Shown: positions 1 to 11,409 of the stretch, piece by piece
How the letters are laid out: every line of letters begins with the position of its first letter
How positions within the stretch are numbered: the first letter of the stretch is position 1
Source: Ianthella basta
Lineage: Eukaryota; Porifera; Demospongiae; Verongiida; Ianthellidae
Length of the DNA stretch: 64,000 nucleotides
Reading direction: 5' to 3'
NCBI GenBank assembly: GCA_964019415.1
Contig: OZ025881.1
Coordinates: 5,385,517 to 5,449,516 of the forward strand
Made by a program: the position numbers and the translations under genes
Notes under the pieces: model-generated
The model's database searches: none
What the model was told of the DNA's origin: nothing
What the model saw: the letters and a program-made list of their open reading frames with translations, nothing else

Positions 1-3000
1 GACTGTGAAGTTGACATTGATGAATGCACAACCAATAACCCATGTGTGAATGGAGACTGTACCAACACTGCTGGAGGATATAGCTGTGCATGTGACAGTG
101 GCTGGACTGGGACAAACTGTGATGGTGATATTGACGAGTGCCAACAGAATCCATGTGAAAATGGAGGTACATGCAGCAACATTGGTGGGGGTTATGTTTG
201 CTTGTGCCTGGAGGAATGGACAGGGAATAACTGTGAAGATGATGTGGATGAATGCACAACTGCTGACCCATGTGTGAATGGAGACTGTACCAACACAGTT
301 GGAGGATACAACTGCACTTGCAACAGTGGCTGGACTGGGATGAACTGTGATGTAGACGTAAATGAGTGCCTCAATGACCCTTGTCTAAATGAAGGGATCT
401 GTAACAACACAATTGGTGATTACATGTGCTTGTGTCCAGAAGAATGGACAGGAAAGGACTGTGAAGTTGACGTTGATGAATGCACAACCAATGACCCATG
501 TGTGAATGGAGATTGTACCAACACTGCTGGAGGATATAGCTGTGCATGTGACAGTGGCTGGACTGGTGTGAACTGTGATGAAGACATTAATGATTGTGCT
601 TTCTTTCCATGTCAAAATGGAGGCACCTGCAACAACACTTTGGGAAGCTTTTCCTGCAACTGCCCTCCTCAATGGATGGGCAGGAGATGTGAAACAGACG
701 TCAATGAGTGCTCTAATGATCCATGTGTAAATGGAAACTGTGTGAATATACAAGGCAATTTTGTATGCATCTGTAATGAAGGCTGGACTGACACCCTCTG
801 TGATGCCGATGTTGATGAATGTGATCAAATGCCACCTCGCTGTGAAAATAATGGGACCTGCATCAACACAGAGGGTAGCTTCAACTGCACTTGTCCACCT
901 GGGTTTTCAGGTTCCACTTGTAGTGAGGACAGCCGAGATCCATGCTCTGGAATGCCATGCCAGAATGGGAATTGCACCCAACTCAGTAGCACATCATATT
1001 TCTGCATGTGTGATCCAGACTACACAGGAATGTTGGAATGTACAGTGATTGACAACTGCATGAACGTTGCCTGTGGAAATGGTTCTTGTGTGGATGGAGT
1101 CAACTCCTATATGTGTGTTTGTGATCAAGGGTTTGAGGGAACAAACTGTGAGATTGATATCAATGAATGTGATCCCAATCCATGTCAACAGGGTGCAAAC
1201 TGTAATGACCTAATCAATGACTACATGTGTGTGTGTCCAGATGGGTACTCAGGAAAAGACTGTGAGACTGACATCAACCTGTGTCATCCCAACCCATGTG
1301 AGAATCGGGGCACATGCAATGGGACGACATCATACACCTGTGAATGTGTGGAACCATTCATAGGTACCAACTGTTCTGAACGTCGATACCTGTGTGAACC
1401 TGACACTTGCTCATTCAATGGTGATTGCACCAGTGATGGATTCACATTTACTTGTGCCTGCATTGAAAACTATTATGGAGACAATTGTGAATTCCTTAAT
1501 CTCTGCACATCAAATCCTTGCCAGAATGAAGGCATTTGTACTGCATTGAACGACACCATGGGTTATAGCTGTGACTGCCCTTTTCCATTCAGTGGGCAGA
1601 ACTGTACTGTCGTTATTGACCCCTGTGTTGCAGATGACCCATGCGTCAATGGTAATTGCAGTTCAGCAGGTCAAGGAAGCTACAGCTGTGTGTGTAACCC
1701 AGGATGGACAGGGATGAACTGTGATGTAGACATCATGGACTGTGCAATGAACCCCTGTGTTAATGGCGAATGCATGGAGGCTCCTGGGAGCTACAACTGC
1801 TCATGCTACCAAGGATGGGAAGGTCGGCACTGTGACCAAGACATTGACTTCTGCTTTCCTAACCACCTGTGTCAGAATGATGGCTCTTGTGTGGATGGTA
1901 ATTCAACATTCACATGTAACTGCTCACGCGTTGACTACGAAGGAGCTTTATGTGATGTACCGATAAACGACTGCATGCCCTCACCATGCCTTAACAGTGG
2001 GACATGCTTTGATGGTGTGCGAGACTATGTCTGCTTCTGTGAAGATGAGTACATTGGCGATAATTGTGAAATATTTGCAGGGGACTGTGTTGTCGTGTTG
2101 CCATGCCAGAACGGTGGTACCTGTGAGGTAACTAATGGTCGGAATGAGTGTGTCTGCCCACCTGGACTGATGGGGTATTTCTGTCAAGACGATATTGATG
2201 AATGTAGTGCAAGTAATCCTTGCAACAGTGGTACTTGCAACAACACGTTTGGGTCATTCTTTTGTTCCTGTCCTGCTGGATATGCCGGCATGCTCTGCAC
2301 TATCATAAATTGTGATGGAAATCCATGTCAGAATGGGCAGTGCATGATTGACCAAGCTGAGAACACCAACTTCACCTGCATTTGTGACAGTGGCTACACT
2401 GGTAACCTCTGTGAGGTTGACATCAACGAATGCCTCAGCAATCCATGTGTGGTTGGCAACTGCACTAACATGCAGGGTAGCTTCACTTGTGACTGTCCAC
2501 CAAACTACACAGGGAGCCTCTGTGAAACAGAAGTAGATTTCTGTTTGAATGTGAACTGCGGGAATGGTGTGTGCATGAACCTGTCGGACACGTACGTTTG
2601 TGTGTGTAGTCCAGGCTATACTGGAGCCAACTGTGGAGACAATATCAACGACTGCGTTAACATAACTTGTAGTGGCAATGGTAACTGTATCGACCTGATT
2701 GATAATTTCCAGTGTTTGTGCAACTTGGGCTATACAGGTCCACTGTGTGCAGATGCATACAATGTCTGTGCAGACAATCTTTGCAATGCTAATGGCACAG
2801 CAAACTGCAGAGATGACCAATTGAATGAAGGTTTTATTTGTGACTGCCAACCAGGCTACACTGGGTCACTTTGTGACACACTCATTAGCCACTGTGCCAT
2901 GATGCAAAATCCATGCTTCAACAATGGGACTTGTCAGGACATAGTCAATGGGTTCACCTGTGACTGTCTGCCTGGATTCTCAGGCAATCATTGTGAATTT

Positions 3001-5316
3001 ATCATCGACGAATGTGCAAGTCAACCTTGTGAAAACTTCGGTACCTGTGTTGATGGGACTAATTCATTCAACTGCTTCTGTACTGATGCTTGGGATGGTC
3101 CTACGTGTGAGATCTATGTCTTCTCAGGATTGTGTGCTAATCTCTCACCTTGTGCCAATGGTGGAAGGTGCATGGACACAATAGATTCTTATGAGTGTGA
3201 CTGTATTGGAGACTACATGGGAGAAAACTGCACAGTTCAAGTTGACCACTGCAATCAAAATCCATGTCAGGCTAATGCAACCTGTGTGGATGGGGTTCAG
3301 ACGTACATCTGCATATGTCCACCTGGCTACACTGGAAGGGACTGTGAAAATTGTGAGTTCTGGTATGCATTTAAGGCCTATGTCAAAACCAGTTATGTCC
3401 ATACAGTAGGAAGCACAATCCGTATGGTCCGTTTCCCATGCTTGTTCAATGTTGAATGCAGTTGTATTAGTTCAGTTTATTTATACTGTATGGTAGCACC
3501 AATGTACACATAGTACATGCACACACTGTCAAGTATGCGTATGTGTATATGAATGCCTGTTTTTATACTTTCCTGCTAGTCCGTGGGACTTCATACAACT
3601 GCACTGATGACTCAGACTGTGGCTTTGGGTTCTTCTGTCAGCGATCCTGCCCCACTGATGGTTATACACAGCATGAAACCTTGCTCAAGGAACCCCTTAC
3701 ACTGGTTGGAGAGAGCTCCCTGTTTGTACCCATCAACCGCTATCCCACTTTGATGATCAATTCCACACTCATCGCCCGCTTTCGACAAGATCCCAACAAC
3801 CCTGGGTACATATTCTATCACAGCTCTGATGCAGTCACACACACATACGGCATCCTCCTTAATGCTTCTTCTTCAGAAGTGAAGGTGCTGTATCAGTCCA
3901 GAAGTAACGGTACTAGAGCAATAGCCGTCATCACCTCTCAGTATCGTTGGAATGACAATGCATACCACACACTGGCAGTGTCTGTGAATGAAGCAGGCAA
4001 TGGGACGTTTGATGTGGTAGTGATCATGGATGGGTTTTACATTGGATATGCTTTACTGGACATTGACTTTTCATTCAGAGTAAGTCACAAGGTGTATAGA
4101 TGTAACGTTTATCCTTAGGTGCACAAATCTAAGGTTCATTGTGGCATCAGTTTTGTTCCTAGATTAGGCCTTCATTAGTGCTCTGCAGAGAAAGACGCTC
4201 TGCTTACACTATGTACTGTAGAAGTGGAAGCATTATTATGATTGTTTTATCTTTACATTCCACACCAGGTTGGGACGGATGATCCAGTGTTCATAGTGGG
4301 TTCTCGTCTGCCCCTCCCTGGCAATTTCCGCTTTGTGGGCCGGATCATCCAAGTAGCTGTTTTTGAGAATGCCCTTAGCAGAGAGGAGGTAGTGGAGTTG
4401 ATGGTAGTGTTTAACCATCTCAGTGGTGTGAATGGAACATGTATACCTGATCTCAAAGAAGGTGACGGATGTCCCATACCTGTGACTGCTTCTTCCTCCC
4501 TCTGTGATACCACAACAGAGAGGTTAGTGGAAGAAGGCATGCAGCACTCATTTCTACCAGGCCTGTACAAGCATAGTCACATGCATACTACATAAAGCAG
4601 TCTTGTATCTTGACCCTGTACTCCGGCCACCATATACGTGTCCATCGTCCTGCAGGTGCAATCCAGCTGAGAGGTGTCTACCTAATGTCTTGGGTGAATT
4701 TGAATGCCGAAATGCCCCTATCGGTAAGACACATGATACTGTGTCACTACACCAACTGTTTTCAGCCATGTTTTCCCTTCTCTGTTCTACAGAGTGTGAG
4801 AGTGATAGTGAGTGTGTTGCAGCTTTAGTAGGACCTGCTATTTGTGGGAGCTTTGAATTTCCTCGGTATGGCCGGAACTTCTATGAAAAGTCCGACTCAC
4901 GCATTGTAGGTATGCTTCAGTACCTCCAGCGGGAGCCCATGGTGTTTGACTTCAACACCCAACCCCGCTTCATCCCATCCAACGAGTACCCTGACGTCAC
5001 CAAAGATGTGACCATCTTCGCTGCAGTTGAGCAGGAATTAGATAACAATGGATATGTTGTGGCTAAAGAAAGCTCCAGTAGTAATCGTGATTATGGGCTT
5101 TACTTGGCAAGCCGAGATAACTTCATTGTATTACTATACCGCACTGTCAATGGCACTTTCCACCGATTCTTCTTCAGTAATGTATCTGTAGCAGGAATGG
5201 GTCCCAGCACTGTGGCAGCCATTGTGGATAGTGAGAGGGGGCGTGCAGAACTGTTCATCAATGGCACCTCTGTGGGCAGAAGGAGGCTGGAGAGAGAACC
5301 ACAGTTCCAGCCAGAG
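1..5316. repeat. Left arm of a large inverted duplication (partner 16407 to about 21750)
   Basis: Exons and short introns of copy A match the reverse complement of copy B almost base for base. The four matching exon pairs after the EGF exon have identical lengths (500, 254, 68, 524 nt), and the 69-nt intron 4724-4792 differs from 16931-16999 at only a few positions. Homology is lost right after the donor at 5317 (partner 16406). The left limit is the window edge, so the arm may be longer. The unique spacer contains PYROXD1 and the sulfatase. Confidence 0.85.
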
Positions 5317-6420
5317 GTTAGTCCATGCTCTGTATAATGCTCTGTTTTCACACTGGTACCAGTGTAAGTTGTGCATGTGCATATGCGTGTGTGTCTGCTG
5401 GTGTGTGTCTGCATGTTTATGTGTATGCATTGTATGTGTGGTTGGATGAATGGATATGATACATTGTGTTTTCGGTGGTGGCATAGATTTCTGTATGTGC
5501 ATACATACGTACCTGCCAATGTCCACAAATTTCTGCTTGGGAGATCGTGCTTACGTACTTAGTGGCTGTATTGAGCAGTATACGTAATGTGTGCATTAAT
5601 CTCCAGCCACAAATCTGTGAATCATATGTGTGTCATTCATGAAGTATCTGTCTCATCCTGATTCTTTACATACCTCATGCCATCCCATTCAGCTCCATCT
5701 CCTGGCAGTGGGTGGCCGACCTGACAACTCAGTCTACAACTTTAGGGGCACCATTTCAGACCTCCTGGTCACTAATGTGGCCCTGCCATATGATGTGATT
5801 CAGTCCATGAGCTCTGCCTCACTCACAGGGCGGTTTGAGCCCTCCACAGTGTCACGGTATTGCTTCATGTTGGCAGAAAGTGGCAGCTACTGTCATGCTA
5901 ACTCCAGGACAGACAACAACTTCAAGTGAGCACTTCCACTCACAGTAACAATGCATAATATTGTGGGTGCTTCACAATTTGAACCATTGAGATACAATGA
6001 AAGAAATCAGTACAATGTGTAATGCACCCTTATTTTGGCACACACATACTTTATGTACATATCTGTATGTAGCTGTATCTATTGAGAGTCAATGGTGCGG
6101 GATTCATAACTGAAATGCTGTACTTCAAGCTGTGGGTGTATCATGTGTATTGAACCTATGTACATGTGTTCTTGTGTATGAATCTACCCGTCAATGCTAT
6201 AAGTGGGTGTATATCATTGACTCAAGCCCCAGCTCACATGGTAATTGTGCTGACAAGGCAGTATCATCTACAAGTAGTTGTGTATGGATGCCTACTTGAT
6301 TGCCTCTTCCCTCCTAGGTGTGTGGGCAATGCAGCGTGCTTGGCAGGCCCTGCGGCTCCACAGGCACCCGTTCTGCCTGAGCCATTTGACCAGTTTGGTC
6401 CCATTGGTTTTTGTCAATAG
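1..6420 (+). CDS. EGF-repeat/LamG secreted protein, copy A (5' end outside window)
   Basis: Seven exons chain in phase: <1-3352, 3580-4079, 4269-4522, 4656-4723, 4793-5316, 5693-5925, 6318-6420 (stop TAG). The first exon encodes about 29 consecutive EGF modules; many begin with the calcium-binding pattern D-x-D-E-C, and no intron interrupts them. The next exons encode a Cys-rich linker and two concanavalin/LamG-like beta-sandwich modules (the first split over exons 2-3, the second over exons 5-6). The last exon encodes a short Cys-containing tail ending in GFCQ, with no transmembrane segment, so a secreted matrix or adhesion protein is inferred. It is a close inverted paralogue of the gene at 13688-49150, which suggests that its missing 5' part may also encode M8, SRCR and DOMON domains. 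Splice sites are all GT-AG. The function and partners of the family are not known to me. Confidence 0.85.
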
Positions 6421-6561
6421 ACAACATAATTTTATTATTAGACATCGTTTAAATATTAGTACAGTTTAATTTACAAAAACTGAACTACTTTACATGATCG
6501 ACATGTTGCATGTGTGCTATATATATAAGAACGTGTGCGCGCGTTGTAACTATATTCATTG

Positions 6562-7100
6562 ATGAGGAAGAAAATGGCCTCCAGCAAAATCAAGCTCGAG
6601 AACCGATCGCAATATGTAGTGGCCGGTGGAGGAATAGCTGGAGTGACATGTGCAGAGCAGGTACATGCATATGCACACATGTACGTATACACACAATATA
6701 CTGTAAAATTATATTACATTGATCGAAATTAATGCGTGCTATTACAGCTATATACGTACGTGTAGTTCGTTTCTACAGAGCGACAAACGTACAATACGTA
6801 TTGCATGAGCATGCAGGCAGTATATGTTCATAAACTCCTTGTAATAGTGTACATGTATATAGTCATCATTTTATTGTTCTACGTGCACGTGAGTGCTCGC
6901 TTTACAAGGTCATGTATAGCTGCTGCAGGCAATCCGTACTCAATTCAGTAATGAATCCACTTGTACAGCTTGCTCAGTTGGACCCCGACAGCTCCATAAC
7001 ACTCATCAGTGCCTCCAGGTTAATCAAGGCAGCAACTAACTTCAGAATGGTTAGTATACTTGTCTATGAATGTATGTATGTAGTGGAGTGTACATGCACG

Positions 7101-7194
<94 letters not shown>

Positions 7195-7906
7195 CTACTT
7201 GTGAGGGTGGTTTGAGTTTGCACATCTGACATTGGAACAATCAATTGCATGAGTGTGGTGTTGCTACATTTCTAGAGCTAGTTCTTTCTAGTGTGTTTGT
7301 GCTTTCTCTGTCACTGGTATCCTTTGGTTAGGTGTGCAGGTGGTCCAACTCCACAATGGAGACACAGTCTGCTACAACAAATTGTGTATCTGTACCGGAG
7401 CAACACCAAAGGTTGGAGATTGGAGAAGAAGGGGGAGGTGTCAATGGAGGAGTGTGCCCAGGCTACCTTATGGGCTACCTACTAATTTTAATGGGTACTA
7501 ATTTAGCAATCTTAGCAAGTAGTGAAAAGTCTTTAAAAATTGTACTGGCTAAAATGGTTTGTACAGGCAATAGCATTTTATACACAAAACTTGAAATTGC
7601 TAAAATTACTACCTACCAAATGCTGGACTGTTTGATTGATAAATTTACATGCCGCTAAGATTTGTAGCCTTAAGGTATATTGCTAAATCCTCATTATCTG
7701 CCAAACTGACTGACTAGCTGGCATATGGGGTACTCCAGTACTTGATACTTGTGTTTAGTTGTAAGGACCAATCATTGCCCTTTCATGGAGTGCAGCGTGA
7801 TCAAGTTGTGTTTACACTTCACTTTGCAGTTGATAGCAAAGGACCACCCCAGGGTCCTGGGAATAAGGGACACTGACAGTGTGGAAGTAAGCATGGATGA
7901 ACACAT

Positions 7907-7961
<55 letters not shown>

Positions 7962-10900
7962 GCCATTTTTATGTATGTATGTATGTACAAGTACAGATCG
8001 ATCTCTACATTATGCGTGCAACTATTTGTGCAGCATCTTCTGGAGAAGCTGGTTGGTGCTAGAAGAATCATGGTGGTTGGAAATGGAGGGATTGCCATGG
8101 AGATTGTGTGAGTGTTTGCCTGCAGCAGCAGTTATCCTCAGTTCTCAGTGGTACAGATGTACATAGATTTATGCTCTAATTTGTTCACACTAGCCTGGAT
8201 TCACAACAATCTTAGATGTTTCAGCAGCTTTCAGCCACCTTCATCAGTAAAACATTTACTGATGAAGATAGTGAAATGTCTAAGATTGTTCTGAACCCTG
8301 GCTAGTGCAAATGAATTCAAGCATATGTGAACTTCCTAGCCTCTTGGGCCTATGTTTGGCGTATTCTGGCATTCCATGTCACTCTTTATACTTCTTGTAC
8401 ACCTTTAGGCATGAGACTAGAGGCTGTGAGGTTGTGTGGGCCATCAAAGATAAGACTATTGGAACGACCTTCTTTGATGAGGGTGCTGCTAGGTTCTTTC
8501 TTTGTAGTTCAGTCAAGAAACCGGAGGGTGGGGTGGAAGGAAGGAAGGCACCAGTAAAGGACCAAAGGGGCAGGACAGAAGAAGATGGAGTAGTGGCTTC
8601 AGTGAAGCGGATGCAGTACATGCTGGATCCCACAGGTGCTTACCCTAGTCTCGCGTGCCCCAGCCCCTATTTTCCCTATTGTGCAGTGCACGATTGCACA
8701 TCAATAGGGCTGGCGTGTGAGACTAAGGCTACCCCTCACTGATCCAGCCGTTTCATGCTCCATCACCATCAGGTAGTGCTCATGTCCTGTCAGGTGTATC
8801 CCTCTCCCTGTGTGCCTCAGATACTGTCAATGTAACCAAGCCATTAAAGCCTGTTGTGTTTGGTGGTGGCTCTTCTGGTGTGCCAAAGGGAAGTGCCCTC
8901 GGCCCAGATTGGAGCTCTCAGCTAGATCTCAAGGCTGGCAGTGTGAGTGATTGTGACTAGTCCTTCATAAAGTGATGTAGTGCACAGTGTACCTGTCTGT
9001 GTGTGTTAGTGTATATGGCTGGGCACTGGACTGCAGTAGTGAACGTTTGTCAATAGCTGTGCTACAGGAGGTAAGAGCATGTACGGTATACGTGGCACAC
9101 CCCTACCCATAGCCGTAGCTGTAGCCATAGTACGTACGTACGTCCCTATATACATATATATAGCCCTCCAAAGCTTGCCATAGCAGGCCCGTAGCTGTGC
9201 CTATAATACACCCATACCTGTAGCCATAGCCAAAGTATGCTCATACTCATATCCATTGCACAGGTGTAAAACATTATTTTTTGCTGCATATACCATATGT
9301 AATACTTACATGTCATTACATCTGTTGTTATGCCAATGTGTCTGTTGTCATGCCAACATGTCTGTTGTCATGCCGATGTATGATCCACTCCCTCCTGGTA
9401 CTCCAGGCTCCCAAGAGCATCCATATTGAGTACAAGTGTGAGGTGCAGTCCATATCCTCTCACGGAGGGACAGCAGTGGAGGGCGCCTCACCACCTAACC
9501 CAGCAGGTGCGTACTAACTGAATGTCACGGTTCTTTGTCACTTCAAAGGCATGCAGGCATGCGTAGTGTAGATTGCTATACTGGGGCTTGACCTTTCTAG
9601 TGCAGTTGTCTGGAACTTTTTGACTGCCTTTGTAAGCTCTGTGCTGCACTGCTGTGGACAAGGTGTTTATGTGCAGTAGCTGTTCTCCATCGGTTGCCAC
9701 TGTGTAGGCTCTGCCTGCCAAGACTGATTGTGTAAGGTATTATGATGTACGTTGTGCAAGACCTTAATGTATGTGCTGTCTCCTGTAGAGGCTGAGTGGC
9801 CACTGCATGTACAGCTCACCAACGGCAGTGTGTACGGCTGTGATCTGGTGCTGTCTGCCACTGGAGTGTTGCCCTGTACAGACTTCATCACTCGGACATA
9901 CGGCCTAGATACAAAGTATGAGGTACGTGAGTGATGTTGCGTGTACGTAGTCCCTGAATGTTGCCATTACAACTGTATCCGTGTAGCAGGCTCAGCCAAG
10001 GTGGATGCTGTGTCTGTGATACACAGTGCCTATAGCTGTAGGTGGGCGTGTACGTGCTTCCTACTTCACACTCTGCACCCCTCCATGTGCAGGGGGTGAT
10101 CGCACCTGAGTGTGGAGGTGTGTGTAAGTGGAGAGTAGAGCTGACTATATGCATAGAATGCTGCTTCTTAGTATACACCTATCTGCATGTACAGACCTGT
10201 TCACGACCTGTTCTACTGGGTGTATGTACATACAGGGGGGGGTGTAATCATTACTATAATTAACCTGGTGTCCTGTGTATAGGGGTTGGTGGCAGAAGAC
10301 GGTGGTCTAGTTGTGGATGAGGAGATGCGCACAGCCATGCCAGACTTGTATGCGGCTGGGGATGTATGCACCATGCGGCAAAGAGAGTCGAGTCCTCTTT
10401 GGTTTCAGGTTTGATTATGTGTGGCTGTCATGTGACCCCATGTGACTCTAAGGTAACCCATGTAACCCTCAGCATGTGTTGCCAACTTGTATAAAACACC
10501 AGTGTATGGTGTGGGATCATTTCAATAGCTGCATCTCTATGTATCTCCTGCCTGCGCTCCGCTCTCTCCCTCCCTCCTTCCCTTCAACCACCGCCCTTGC
10601 CTTCCTTCCATAGATGAGGCTGTGGACCCAGGCAAGACAGATGGGAGCCTATGCTGCCAAGTGTATGGTGGCGCACACACAGGAAACATCCATTACAATG
10701 GACTTCTGCTTTGAACTGTTTGCACACGTCACCAAGTTCTTTGGCTACAAGGTAGGCCCTTACAGCAGCACTGTGGTCCAGGTACACTGGCTGGTGCTCA
10801 ATGGAGATTGAAGTGTGCGTTTGAAATTTGTGTTTCTTTGTGACTTAGTTCATTCCTCTATGTACATGTCTACCATGGTCTTAGTATGCATTGTGTGTTC

Positions 10901-11376
10901 TGTAGGTTGTTCTATTAGGAAAATTTAATGCCCAGGGTCTAGGGAGGGACTATGAACTTCTGCTGAGGTATACAGAAGGTGAGGCTCTGCATTGCTGTGA
11001 TACTGATGCTGTGTAGCGTATGCACCATGCACTGTGTGGTAAAAAAGGTGCAATAGCAGTTTAACTTACCAGTTTGTTGCACACCTGTGCTGTCATGTGT
11101 TAACATGCAGAAATGGAGTATGTGAAGGTAGTGCTTCAGAGTGGCCGGATGGTGGGTGCCGTGCTCATCGGCGACACAGATCTTGAAGTGGGCTGAACTA
11201 TTATAATGTGAACATCATAACTATGTTATCATCAGTTTGTGTGTATGCTATGCTTGTGTGCCCATCCTCTGTCCCAGGAGACATTTGAGAACTTGATCCT
11301 GAACCAAATGGACCTCACTCAATTCGGTGAAGAGCTTTTGAATCCAGATATAGACATTGAGGATTATTTTGATTGA
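6562..11376 (+). CDS. PYROXD1: Pyridine nucleotide-disulfide oxidoreductase domain protein 1
   Basis: Fourteen exons in phase: 6562-6660, 6969-7049, 7340-7411, 7830-7886, 8034-8107, 8409-8635, 8773-8942, 9407-9506, 9789-9922, 10283-10408, 10614-10751, 10906-10978, 11111-11187, 11278-11376. An in-frame ATG at 6574 is an alternative start. The family is a nuclear/cytosolic FAD-dependent NAD(P)H oxidoreductase; the animal protein protects the tRNA ligase complex from oxidation. Visible marks are the N-terminal FAD Rossmann motif [14 protein letters not shown], the NAD-binding motif [35 protein letters not shown], the FAD-contact motif [34 protein letters not shown], and the C-terminus ending DIDIEDYFD. 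Predicted length is about 508 residues, near the animal norm of 500. The segment of roughly 40 residues expected between exons 2 and 3 was not found. Introns carry a GT microsatellite, a CA microsatellite, a foldback and a Mutator-like element. Confidence 0.95.
7103..7193. repeat. (GT)n microsatellite in PYROXD1 intron 2
   Basis: About 45 uninterrupted GT units. It lies in the intron where a conserved PYROXD1 exon would be expected. Confidence 0.97.
7909..7956. repeat. (AC)n microsatellite in PYROXD1 intron 4
   Basis: Uninterrupted AC units starting about 20 bp after the exon 4 donor. Confidence 0.95.
8188..8307. mobile_element. Short foldback element (MITE-like) in PYROXD1 intron 5
   Basis: The ends are inverted repeats: CACTAGCC at the left and GGCTAGTG at the right, followed inwards by CAACAATCTTAGA and its complement TCTAAGATTGTT. 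The centre also folds (CATCAGTAAA / TTTACTGATG). No coding content. Confidence 0.7.
8646..8725. mobile_element. Short Mutator-like MITE in PYROXD1 intron 6
   Basis: Begins TAGTCTCGCGTGCC and ends GGCGTGTGAGACTA. The terminal inverted repeats match those of the 723-bp element at 15649-16371. It is only about 80 bp long, essentially two TIRs back to back, and starts 10 bp after the exon 6 donor. The flanking 9-mers agree at 6 of 9 positions, compatible with an aged 9-bp target duplication. Confidence 0.75.
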
Positions 11377-11377
11377 T

Positions 11378-11383
11378 CACGTG
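11378..11383. promoter_or_regulatory. CACGTG E-box between PYROXD1 stop and sulfatase start
   Basis: The sequence TGATCACGTG begins with the PYROXD1 TGA stop codon and contains a palindromic E-box 27 bp before the sulfatase ATG. In vertebrates TCACGTG-type sites (CLEAR elements) bind TFEB/MITF factors and control lysosomal genes, including sulfatases. A role here is inference. The same 10-mer lies in the MARCHF6/MDC1 divergent promoter. Confidence 0.4.
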
Positions 11384-11409
11384 CCTTTGTTGTGTCACGC
11401 GACTTGCTA

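Noticed and set aside
385-2850. Long reverse-strand reading frames across the EGF region of copy A (and mirror frames in copy B)
   Set aside because: They follow the codon periodicity of the EGF repeats, have no domain of their own, and disappear at exon borders.
3353-3513. Continuation of the copy A EGF frame to 3513
   Set aside because: A GTGAGT donor follows the last EGF at 3352, and the next exon joins in phase; the tail is intron read-through.
7332-7658. Frame of 108 codons overlapping PYROXD1 exon 3
   Set aside because: Shifted frame of a conserved exon running into its intron; the part past 7411 is not conserved PYROXD1 sequence.
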